DNA of 64,000 nucleotides, taken from NCBI GenBank assembly GCA_006503475.1, contig RSEH01000026.1:149674-213673 (forward strand). Reading direction: 5' to 3'. How positions within the stretch are numbered: position 1 is the stretch's first letter; each line of letters begins with the position of its first letter. Origin of the DNA: Stentor roeselii (taxonomy: Eukaryota > Ciliophora > Heterotrichea > Heterotrichida > Stentoridae). The notes beneath the pieces are model-generated. The model was not told the DNA's origin. It ran no database searches and worked only from the letters and a program-made list of their open reading frames with translations. Both the position numbers and the translations under genes were made by a program. Shown here one piece after another: positions 38,616 through 49,766 of the stretch.

Positions 38616-39386
38616 TTAATCATCTTCATCCTCTCTTTTAAAAGTAGGGGATGGACATTCAGTAAGTCCACTATCAATTCTGTCTCTCATTTTACAAACA
38701 ACTTCATTAGTCCTCGCCGTAATTTCCTGCACAACATGAGAACCCTTCCCCTTTTCTTCACTTCCCTCTTCACCCTGAACACCCCCAGAACCTTTTTCTC
38801 CGATTTCATTAAAAACCGTGTATTCAAGTCCCTCATTACAATTTTTTTCTAAAATCTTCCAAGAAATGATTTTCCTTTGAAAGCATCCGTTTTTAAGAGC
38901 TTCAAAAAATTTCCAAAAAACAGTGACTTCAATAGTAACACAAGAAATCAAAACAATGAGTACATAAAACTTGACATAAACTGAAATCTTGCCGTTTGTC
39001 AAAGACTTACACAAGAAAATCATGATCAGAATGGTAAAATTGAAGAACATGAGAAAAATGACTGGAAATAACAAAATTTTTAAAATTTCGTATTTGAGTC
39101 TTTTACATGAAAAGACTATCTTCGAGTTTAATTCCATGTTCAGAGGGTTTTTACATAAATCACATTTGAAATTTTTTGGATTTTCTTCTGTTATAAGAAT
39201 CCACTTCTTTAGACATTCGTCGTGAATGTATTTGATGGAACCGCTACATGAACATGGAGATGTCAATGGGTTGTTTGGAGATGAGACATCTAGGCAAATA
39301 CGACAGAATTCTTGGAGTTCTAAAGAAGTTTTTTCAGAGTTTTGGAATTTTGATGGGAAGTTTTTGGATTCGCTTTTAGATTCCAT
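38616..39386 (-). CDS. RING-CH (MARCH-type) membrane E3 ubiquitin ligase
   Basis: The protein has 256 residues. A RING-CH (C4HC3) zinc finger lies at about 28-76: CRIC, then PC.CSGSIKYIHDECLKKW, then CDLC. The order Cys-His-Cys and the conserved IHxxCLxxW distinguish it from classical RING. Two TM segments follow (about 105-127 and 138-160), as in MARCH proteins, which ubiquitinate membrane proteins and drive their turnover. The C-terminal tail is charged (EGEEGSEEKGKGS). It is isolated, with about 1 kb of gene-free DNA on each side. Confidence 0.87.
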   Translation of the reverse strand: MESKSESKNFPSKFQNSEKTSLELQEFCRICLDVSSPNNPLTSPCSCSGSIKYIHDECLKKWILITEENPKNFKCDLCKNPLNMELNSKIVFSCKRLKYEILKILLFPVIFLMFFNFTILIMIFLCKSLTNGKISVYVKFYVLIVLISCVTIEVTVFWKFFEALKNGCFQRKIISWKILEKNCNEGLEYTVFNEIGEKGSGGVQGEEGSEEKGKGSHVVQEITARTNEVVCKMRDRIDSGLTECPSPTFKREDEDD

Positions 39387-40368
39387 GATTTTTATTATTG
39401 GATCAGGCTGGCTTTGATGGATATTTTAATTTAGTTTTTTAGATTAGAAGAAGAATCTTGTAAGAAATAATCAATATAGTGATTTAAGTATATAAAGATA
39501 ATTCGAAGTCTTATAAAATTAGATAAAGTTTGCAATTTAATTGCATATTTTATTAGAATGATAGTAGAGATAGTTTTTTATTAAAGATGTATTAACTTCT
39601 ACTGTTTTAACTTTTAGAAGAGAAAAATAAATCAATTAAATGCAAAACAAAAAATTTCTGCTAGATTAGGCTAAATTAAAAGTATGTTTCAGTTGGCAAG
39701 GCTAATATTGAGAATATTTTAATAATTAAACTTTTTTAAATCGAATAGAGCTAATAATTGATGATTATGTTCAAAATCTGAAGAAAAATATATATTATTT
39801 TCATGTGGTTATCATAATTTCATATCTAAGAAATTAATCAAAGTTTAACTTTAAGTAATCAGGAAAAGAAGGTAATTATTAAGTGAAAGTCATTCAAAGA
39901 AGCTAATCTTACTTTTTTTATTTACATGAACTACCTTACATTGTAAAGTTCAATATAAAAACCTTAAAAAGTTTGTTATTAGAAACAAACGAAGATAGTA
40001 TACGAAATATTTAAATTTTTCTTTATTTGCAATACTCTCAAATATAAACCCTTTGCAATCTTTTAATCTGTTAAACCTTCAAAAAAATTTTTTACATAAA
40101 TCTTAAATTCTGGAATCCTTCAATAATTTTGATTATTTCAGAAATATTCGAAGGGGATTAAAAACTCAAACTTTCGAAGTGAAACCAATTTCAAAATTAG
40201 ATCATTTTCCAAATAAATATCAGAGTTCTAAAAGAAACTTAAAACATCATAAAACTCTCAATCTCTCACTAAGTCCCTTTAAAATTTATTAAATTAACTA
40301 CATATGTCAGAAATCATAAATTATCGAAAATCCCAAAATAAGTAATTTCCTAAAATCTAATTAACTAT
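39387..40368. other. Gene-poor region, about 1 kb
   Basis: Very AT-rich with frequent stops in all frames. No gene, RNA or repeat is recognised. Confidence 0.5.
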
Positions 40369-43300
40369 CTAATAAAGTTTTGGCGCACAAGCTCCTTTTC
40401 CTTTCACAAGAACATAGCCGTCTATGCATTTAGAGCACGAAGTCAAAGTACATTCTAAACATGATTCAGGACAGCAAATATTGCCCCTTAAAACAAATCC
40501 AACATTGCAGTCTGAACAAACAGAAGAATCAGTACATTTTTTACATTTTGAGTGGCAAGCGATACAACTTCCATTTGAATTTTTGTAATAACCATCCATG
40601 CAATTATCACAGACAACTAACGAAGTTTGACAATCTTTGCATTTATTTGGACAAGGGTTGGTTGAAGCGTCACAGGCTCCAGCCACACAATTATAACAGG
40701 TTTTAGGGCAAGGTTTGCAATTAGTTCCATCATATGTGTATCCATCAGCACACTCTAAGCATTTCAAAGTATCACATTTAACACACCCTGCAGTACAACA
40801 AAGGTTATCGATAAGTCCAAAAGGATTCAAACAAGACGTGCAAACTCCATCTGAACTGCAAGTCGCACATCTTGAAGGACATGCAAAACAAGTGCCACCA
40901 GCAAGATAATACCCATAAACACAAATCAAGCACGAGCTATCCGAAACACAAGAATAACACCCAACAGAGCAAGACGAGCAACACCCAGTTGAATCCAAGT
41001 AAAAAGAAGTCTTGCAAGTATTGCACCATCTGTCAAAGTCGAATGCTAAACAATTTGAATCTACGCAGACAGGCTTACAACAGCCAACTGAAGATAATAC
41101 ATATCCTGAGGAACACTCAGTACAACTGCCGAATTGACTCAGGGTCTTGCAGGCAAATGATCTTAAACACTTTGGAGCACAGCAGCCATTGATAAGGTCG
41201 TAATTCGTCTTGCATTGAAGGCACCAGCTGTCTAGTCCTTTTTTAGAACATCCGATCGGGTATTCGCATTTTGGTGAACAGCAGTTGATGGAATTCAGAG
41301 AATAACCGTCGGAACATTCGAGACACCAGCCATCTGTGTCTAGAATATTGCAGCCTCCATTTGGACAGAGTGGTACACAACACCAATCAACTAATCCATA
41401 CCCAGCCAAACATTTAGTACACAAGCCATTGAAAGCAACAGTAGCGCATTTCCCTTTAGGACATTCTTTAGCACAGCATGAGTTACTAGTAAGTAAATAC
41501 GGTGAAAAGCACTTAGTACACCAATGATCCTTATTAAAAACATCACAAAATTCATCATGACACAAAGGACTGCAACACCCAGTAGAGTAAAGAAAATAGC
41601 CAGTTTTACAAGTGATACAAAGTCCATAAGAATCATATTTCAAGCAAGTGCTTTCTTGACAATCAGGTGCACAACATCCGAAGTTATTCAAATGACTTCC
41701 ACTCAAGCACTTAACGCACCACCCTTGAGAGTCTTTAACTTCACATCCTCCCTTTGGACAGGTCGGCACACAGCATCCATTCAAAAGAGAAAAAAAAGAA
41801 TTACATCTTGTGCAGATGCCAGCAGAGGAAATAACAGCACAATTCAGGTTTAATGAACAATCATGAATACAACAACCATCTTGCCTTAAGATGAAGTTTG
41901 GCTTGCATAAGGAACATTCACCGTTAGGGGCTTTTTTCTGGCAGTAATCTCCAAGACATTCAAGATAACAGCAGCCGTAAAGGTTTACGGAATATCCTGC
42001 CTCACAAGTATTGCAATAACCGTCGTTGTACTTTATCAAACAATGATCGGGATCTGGGCATTTCTTGCAGACTCCTGTTGAATCAAGGTAGTTACCGTTT
42101 TGGCAGTATAAACATTGGTTTTTATCTGCACATGTGTCACAGTTTTCAACGCAAGGGATGCAGGTTTTTTGGGCAGTTAGAAAATAACCCGGTGAGCAGG
42201 AGTAGCAAGTATTTTCATTTATGCAATAATTACAGTTTTCAGTGCAAGGAAGACAACTTTCATCATAAGCTAAATAGTAACCAGATTTACAATAAGAGCA
42301 TGAACCTTCACGCTGGCAATAATCACAGTTGCATGGACAACTTAAGCAAACTCCATCTGAAGTAAGATAATATCTGGAATCACAAAAAGTGCACTTCTTT
42401 GGACTGTTGCAAATTGAGCAGTGAGGGGAACATTCGATACAATATCCATTTGGGCCTACATAATATCCATTGTTACAATATATGCAATTCCCAATATCAC
42501 CACAATTATTACAGTTATCTGGACATTTTAAGCAGTAGCCTTCGAATGTCAAGTAATAAAGCCAAGTACAATAGCGACAAGATCCGAATGCATCACATTG
42601 ATCACACCCAGAAGAGCATCGACGACAATGTCCATCCGCACCTAAATAATAATTATAATTGCATTCAATGCAATTATCTAGACTTTCACAAAGATTGCAA
42701 CCTTCTGAACATTTCATGCAGCCTCCTTCCTCTGTTATAAAGTAATTCCAGTAGCAATTTGAACACTTACCGTCTGAATTACAACTTTGACAATTTTCTG
42801 AGCATAAAATGCATCTTCCATCTGATGTTAGAGAATAAGGCCAATTACAATAGATGCAAGAATCAAAACTATCGCAATAGTAACAGTTAAGAGGACAATG
42901 ATTGCACAGTCCATCTGAAGTAATGAAGAATTGATAGGCGCATTGATAACAAAATCCATTTTCACACTGCTCACAGTTGACTGGACACCTTTCGCATGAG
43001 CCTTCTGAAGACAAATAGTATCTCCAAAGGCATTGGTAGCAAACACCAGGATCTTCACATATTTCGCAAAAGATAGGGCAATGTCTGCAATTCCCGTCCT
43101 GTGAAAGATAGAAGAGATATTCACATTGAAAGCAATTTCCTTCGGAATCAGATGATTCGCAACCATTTGAATTAGGAAGACAGGCTCTATCAGCGGTCAT
43201 ATAATATTTCCAGGTGCACTGGAAACAGTTTTCTGAAGAGTCGCAATAATCACAGTTTTCTGGGCATTTACTGCAAGTACCATCAGCATCTATGTAATAT

Positions 43301-44973
43301 TTTTGAAAGCATGATATACATCTACCTTCATTATTGCAAACGTTACAATGTCGTGGACAATTAAAGCAACGTCCATCAGACAGGTAGTACTGCCATATAC
43401 ACTGAATGCATTGATCGAAATTGCAGTAGTAACAGTTAGATGGACACGCTGAGCATGTACCATCTGATGATACAGAGTAAAGCTGATAACAATTATTGCA
43501 TCTCCCTTGATTATCACAATTGTTACAATTTGAAGGGCATTTCGAGCAGGTGCCTCTTTCAGTAAGGTAATAATTATAATAACATTGATTGCAATATCCT
43601 GAACTATTGCAACTATCGCATTTTAATGGACATCTAAAACAATGCCCGCTTAAATCCAATGAAAAGCCCCAGCTGCATTGATAGCAAATCCCATTATTAC
43701 AACCATCACAATTTAATGGACATTTGAGGCAATTTCCATCTTCACTAAGATAGTGCCTCCAATAACAGTTAATACATCTTCCAGTATAAGTCTCGCAGTA
43801 GCTGCATTGACTTGGGCATCTTGAGCATTGTCCATCAGAATTTAAATAGAAGTTATAGTAACAGTAATAACACTTACCATCTATATTAGAGCATTGATAG
43901 CAGTTACTAGGGCATTTTAAACATGTATTATCTTGTGCCAGATAATATTGCGATATGCATTGGTTGCATTGTTGACTATCACAAGCCTGACAATTGTTCG
44001 GGCATTTTGAGCAATATCCATCTGAGTTTAAAGTATAGAGCCAAAAACATCTCAAGCATTTTCCCTCTCTATTGCATTCTTCACAATTTTTTGGGCAGTG
44101 ATCACAATTATTACTGTAGTCCAAATAATATCTATATGGACATGAAGTGCACACTCCTTCTCCATTGCATTGATTACAGTTATTAGGGCAGGACTTACAT
44201 TGGCCATCTGATGAAACATAATACCTCCAATAGCATTCGGCACATTGATTTTCAGAATTACATCTTTGGCAATTAGCTGGGCAATTATCACATAATCCAC
44301 TTGAAGTAACAAAGAATTTCCATGAGCAGCGAGTGCACTTGCCTTCTCCATCGCATTCGTCACAATTTACAGGGCAATGTATGCATTCCCCATCCGAATT
44401 TTTATAAAATCTCCAATAGCAACTCAAGCAGTTAAAATTACCATCACATTGATAACAAGAACTAGGGCAATTCTGCAGCATTCGATGATTCTTCGAGTTG
44501 ATAAGAACAACCACTTGATACTTTGGCTCTGAAATGGACTGAATAATATTTCTAATTATTTCAAAGCCTCTCGTAAGAATACTCGGATCTATTCTGATGT
44601 TGTAAAAGTCTGAACTGCCTTCTAAACAGATGGTAATCGACTCGGATTCACCTTGTTCAAGACTCAAGAAGACATAATTATTTGATTGAGGAAGGTGGCT
44701 TTAAGAGCCAGTCTCGTAACAAGTTGAAGTTAAAGTTAAATGCTCAGTGAAGGTCTTTGGGGCCTTCAAGATGCTTGACAGAATCTCTTTGTCGATTCTT
44801 TCCAAGTCTCCTGAACAATAGACACTAATTTTGATTTCATTCGACCTGATCATCAAAGTCTCTTCTAAGAAAAGTTTAGACTCAACCTGACTTGAGGAAG
44901 TCTGAAGAGCTAGAAACAGCAAAACCATGAGAAAAGGAAGCTTTTTCTCTACTACGGCCTCGCAAAAAAACAT
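40369..44973 (-). CDS. Giant secreted furin/VSP-like Cys-rich repeat protein with one in-frame TAA
   Basis: The frame starts at ATG 44973 with a signal peptide (LPFLMVLLFLALQTSSS). It runs 90 codons to TAA at 44703-44701 and then continues in the same frame for about 1,440 codons to TAG at 40369. Beyond the stop there is no ATG for some 70 codons and no signal peptide, so both parts must belong together. After an N-terminal domain of about 165 residues come some 26 repeats of about 42 residues (CPxxCxxC.....CxxCxxxxYLxxDGxC), then about 11 repeats with a CC pair (GCCxPxCxxxxC), then about five of the first type. No C-terminal TM is seen. No 15- or 16-nt GT-AG intron removes the TAA. A matrix or surface protein is inferred. 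Confidence 0.8.
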
Positions 44974-46536
44974 TTATATTAGTACCATTGAATTTTAAAT
45001 CAAATATGTAAAATTTTGTGAAAATTTTGAAATTATTCTTTTTAAATTTTCGAGGGTTTTGAGAAAGAAATTGAAAATTTTGATTGAAGATGGTTTAAAT
45101 TTGATCTTAGGAGTATTCGGGCTTTTATTAGGCTTATAATTCTTTTGAAACTGTGAAATTCAAATAAGGTTCGAGAAATTTTAGATATGTCAGAAGTGAT
45201 GAGAAAAATATTCTTTTTATAGGATTTTTTTCTATTATTTGGTTTAAGTTGTCGAATATCAACTATTATCTTGATTATATAGACGATTATGAGGATTACT
45301 TAGAGCTCTTGATAGAATGGAATTATTGTTTGTAAATTATTATACTCGATCCATGCAATAAGAAGCTTATTCTTGAGAGCAGTTATTCATATTTGCAATT
45401 TTTTGTGTATACAAGAAAATTTAATATAATATTTTAATATTTTATTTCAATAGATGGAACTATATATAAATTATCATATTTGAATAAGCTTGTTGAATAT
45501 TATCATAACAAATATGTAAAGTTTATGTATATTGATTATCTATAAGTATAAAAGTAAGACGTAAATTAAAATTTGTATTGTTTGTGAAGAATTGTCTATA
45601 GATTTCTTTATCAAGAACTTATTATTGAGGAAAATCTTTGAAATTGTAAAAGGTATTTAAGTCTTAAAAAAAGAGATCATATGAGATAAATTTGGTAAAT
45701 TTAGCAAAAATTACTTGAATTATTTCATTAGAATAAAATTTAGTTGCTTATTGATACGAAAAAGTTTACTTTTTGTTGACTGATCCTGAAATTGAGGTCT
45801 CATAGTTTAGATAATTCTTTAGTTTTATAATTTTTAATAACTTTTTAATAGAAGAGACGAGTCTTATTTTATTGAATATTAAGCATTTAAGATTTGAATA
45901 CCCAGAGAAACATATATTTTTGAAAACGTGGATTTAACTTGTAAAGTAAATTAGAAAACTGCTTGTATTGGCTTTTAATTCAGAAAATAGAAATGATCAT
46001 TAATAGTAGAGTGAGTTCTAATGTTTAAATTGATAAAAATCGAATAGAAGCAGGAAATTTAATTCTTTTGTATTGGTGGATATCTTAGGATTTTATATAA
46101 ATATTTTCAGGTAAAGGTACAAATTTAAATCATGGAATATTATTGTTTTGATACAAAAATTAATTTTATACTTTAAAGAATTCTTTTTGTGAGCTTTCGT
46201 CTTTTGAAGTCAGTCGAAGAACTTCAATAATATTAGAGAGAATTTAAAGAGATTCAGAAATTGGAAGTTTTTGGAATGAAAGATGATGATCTCTAATCAG
46301 CATTATCTGATTCATTTTAACAATCCTCAAATTTTCACATGATAAAATCTATAAAGAATTTATCTTTCTATAAATCTTATAATCCCCAAAATATATATTT
46401 GATCTAATAAGTTTCCCTTGAAATCTCAGTCTATAATAAATAAGCCTCTTTACACCTTAAACTCTCCAATATTTGATTAATGCTGAAAAAATATTTAAAG
46501 TTAGATATCATTTAATTTTTCTTAATAAACTAAAAT
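44974..46536. other. Gene-poor region, about 1.6 kb
   Basis: No intact gene. A plus-strand frame from about 45049 contains a channel-like stretch (RSIRAFIRLIILLKL, then SEVMRKIFFL) interrupted by seven stops. A second protein-like stretch lies at about 46200-46320. These may be relics, but the stop density is near that expected for AT-rich random DNA. Confidence 0.4.
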
Positions 46537-47358
46537 CTAAGTAGGGTTAACTAATTCACAAAGGACAAGGCCCGACATACTAAAGACTTTCAAATCTTTC
46601 CATTTTCCTACGCAGCAATCATCCAAAGCTAACTTACAGCATCTAAAACCAAATTTTTCTATCAATATAGAAGGTCTAGCCTCAAAAAGATAGTCTATGA
46701 AGGCTTTGTACACTCCTCTAACTACTGGATCTCCAAATATATAATAAATGCAGTCGTTATTATAGGTCATGTATTTTTTTAGTTGTGATTTATGTCTCGG
46801 ATTCGTTTTAAAAGTTGTGCTGCGAGTTGTTTTTCCTTCAGTTTGAGGACCATTATCACACATGCTGAACTCTTTCATTTTATCAGAGTATTTAAAACAG
46901 ATTTCTTTTATTATATCTAATGCCTTGACTTGCTCAGCATTTTCACTGTTCAATTTGATTTTAAAGTCTTTAAATCTACTGCTCATAATTTTCTTGATTA
47001 AATTCTTCAGTAGCCTTATCAAAAACAATCGAAAATACTCAATCTTCGGATAACAACCTTCACCCTTTATGAACAATTGAAGCTGATTGCTTCCATTTTT
47101 CATTTTTGGTCTACGATGATGTAGTAACGGAGTCCTTCTGAGATATTTGAATATCAAAGGGTCTGAATATATTAATAGCTCAAGTGGCATGATTAGATCT
47201 AATTCAAGAACCTGTAGAGATCCTTGTGCATCAAAGTTCCGATATTCTATGAAGTCCTCTCTTCCTTCTTTATTCTCGTTGTCAAAGCTTATCGACCCTG
47301 AATCGTTACTTGAAATAAGGTCGTGAAAATCCACAGAATTTTCATGGTCTGACTCCAT
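46537..47358 (-). CDS. Orphan protein, unknown
   Basis: The protein has 273 residues from ATG 47358 (TATAATAATGG context); the seven upstream codons begin with TTG. The N-terminus is acidic (about 1-50), the middle basic and helical (FRLFLIRLLKNLIKKI). The C-terminus has a small cluster of cysteines (FGFRCCKLALDDCC). A DPVVRGVYKAFIDYLFEARP block suggests a folded domain. No family is recognised. It stands alone among gene-poor DNA, so it may be lineage-specific. Confidence 0.55.
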   Translation of the reverse strand: MESDHENSVDFHDLISSNDSGSISFDNENKEGREDFIEYRNFDAQGSLQVLELDLIMPLELLIYSDPLIFKYLRRTPLLHHRRPKMKNGSNQLQLFIKGEGCYPKIEYFRLFLIRLLKNLIKKIMSSRFKDFKIKLNSENAEQVKALDIIKEICFKYSDKMKEFSMCDNGPQTEGKTTRSTTFKTNPRHKSQLKKYMTYNNDCIYYIFGDPVVRGVYKAFIDYLFEARPSILIEKFGFRCCKLALDDCCVGKWKDLKVFSMSGLVLCELVNPT

Positions 47359-48966
47359 TATTATAGAAAGGTTCAACAAAGGTCTGTTAATTGATTCACT
47401 ATATATTTAATGTTATAATCAAAGCCTGTAGATAATAATTTAATACAAATAATAGTAGATTTTAATTGAAAAAACTTTCAAATGAGCCATAAACAACGAT
47501 AAAATCATTTAAGAATCAAAAACAAGCTAGTAAAAAAATCACATGATGTTTATAGATAATTTAAATAATTAATTTCCTTGTTTAAACGAGATTAAGTAAT
47601 AAATAAAATAAGTTTGAATATAGTAAAGATATCGAAATTGACTACTATAGGATTGCATAGCTATTTTATAAAAATAATCTAGTGTAGTTGTAATAATGTG
47701 AAAAAATCCAAAAACGTTGAACAAGATAAATTTTAAACTATATGTGATCATTTAAATCCAGTTTTTTTAAATTATTCTTAAACTTAGAGTCATTTAATGA
47801 TAAGGCTGAAAATTTAATCTATTAAAATATATATTTTTTTGCCTTCATATTTGCATTCATTTGATAAATCCTCATATACAAATTAATATAGTTACTCCAC
47901 AAACATCAGGTTGTTTAGGCTATTCGCATGTTACAGTTAACTAATTCAAAGTAAAAAACCAAAAATTTTAAAATTATCTTTTTTATTATTTTTAAGATTA
48001 TCTAAATTTTTGATTTTTTTTCCCAGGTCAATAAACTAAAAATCAAAGTATTTACCTAAAGAACTACTTTGAAATTAAATGCAGTTTTTCTGATTTTATA
48101 TTTTTTTCGTTAAAAATATTTTTTGACTATCAAAATCAAAACATTCATCATAAAACTTAGAGAATATAAACACACATTAAAAACACCTTCAAGAATTTTC
48201 ATCATAAAATTATCTTTAAATTCAATTTAATATCAATAAACTTGATTCCTAAATAGTAAATTCTAACTAAGCAATTGCTCTCATAGATCAATCAATATCT
48301 TAATATTTAACTTTTCATCAATATGCATAATCAATCCAATCCACTTCAATTATTCTCATTCTTATTAAAAATAATTATAGGACTTAAAAATCGCTTCAAA
48401 CACTAAAGATAGATAAAGTGAATCACTCTTGATGATGTAATTGATCAAATTTTAAACTTTGGAAAAAATCATTTTCAAGTTCGTTGAATCGACAATATTT
48501 ACTAAGAAATAAAAACTAATTGAAACTTCTCCAATATCCTCACTCGAATTAATTGATATAATTTTTTTATATATGAAAGCCCCATCGTTAAGGACTTCAT
48601 AGTTAATTTGGATTTGTAATTGAAAAGGTATAATAGAGACTCAAGTTCTATATGAATGAGGGTTACAATATGATTAAATCCAGTGAATCAATTTTCTTGA
48701 TTATTTGGTTAAATTAAATCATCTACCTTGAAATTTCTCTTCGATTTCAGTCAAATAAAAAATTCTCTTAAATAAAGTCCTATAAAATTTAATTAAAATT
48801 TATTCTAAGGAATAAAAAACATAAAATATCAAATCATATAAATCTTTAATTTTCAAATATTCATCTGAGCTACTATTATAATCTTTTCAAGATGTTCAAC
48901 AGAGATACATTGAAAATTTAAAAAATTGTATGAATTTCAGAACTTTTATAGGTCAAATAATATTTA
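47359..48966. other. Gene-poor region, 1.6 kb
   Basis: Strongly AT-rich, with no ORF of note on either strand and no RNA gene or repeat seen. Confidence 0.5.
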
Positions 48967-49615
48967 ATGAAATGCCAAGTTAGCTAAACTCCAGCTTTCT
49001 TTATCTGTTACTGCTCCAATTCTTATATCTCTGAATTCCACATTAGTGAACACTTAGCAAACAAAGCCAAACATCATCATGAACAATTATTTGAACAACT
49101 AGACCCAATAAAAAATCGATGCTAAACAAAAACTGTATTACTGTCTCCAATCTTTAAAAACTTAAAGAAAAAAGCCCATCTTTAAACTAAGAAAACATTA
49201 AAAACTATTAAAAGCTGCACCAAGCTTTATTTCTAGCTAATTTCATGTCAGCATATGAAAAATCAATATTTCCTCAGAAAAAATCATTAATTAACTTAAT
49301 CTGAATCATTTTGAGCAAACTAGTATGAAAGAATATTCTCATCACTTGTATTCTTTCATCAAAACCCTGTAGAGGTGAAGCGATGAAGAAACAAGAAATT
49401 CCTTAAGACTCACAACGAAAGATTAGGTTTCTTTTACTTCCAGTGATGGACGGACTCTTGTCATTGCTCGCAGGATACTTCTGTGAGGGTCTGGGACTAC
49501 AAGTCAATTTTCTCGTCTCTCCAACTTAAATCAGATGTTTACTGTATAATCATCTCTAAATATGAATAAATTGATTTCTGGGTCTTTTGATAAGATTCTT
49601 GCTAGTGAGACATTA
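48967..49615 (+). pseudogene. Decayed B-box / WD40 gene
   Basis: From ATG 48967 the frame reads MKCQVS, TAA, then TPAFFICYCSNSY and HISEHLANKAKHHHEQL, with the spacing of a B-box-like zinc finger. Further stops and shifts follow through a helical stretch. At 49436-49465 comes TSSDGRTLVIA; at 49474 DTSVRVWDYKS; and at 49562 NKLISGSFDK. These are WD40 strand motifs in order (SxDG..L.IA / D.SVRVWD / LxSGSFDK), in three different frames. The gene is clearly broken. It lies 150 bp upstream of the intact WD40-channel gene on the same strand. Confidence 0.6.
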
Positions 49616-49766
49616 AAAAAATGCTTTATCATCAAAATTTCTTTCAACCTCTCCAACCAGAAAAAAAAAACCAAACAACTAAGAAAGTCACAATTCTATA
49701 AAAATCTTTATTTATCCTTCAAAAATTCTAAAAATTCCCTAATCCGAGTTAAAAACGCATATATAA

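Noticed and set aside
37407-40368. tRNA or structured RNA genes in the gene-poor stretches
   Set aside because: No GGTTCGANNCC-type T-arm or cloverleaf-like pairing was found by eye; a tRNAscan or Infernal run would be decisive.
44701-44715. 15-nt intron GACTGGCTCTTAAAG as explanation for the in-frame TAA
   Set aside because: It lacks the GT donor and the A at position 10 that all six supported introns have, so it is kept only as one possibility.
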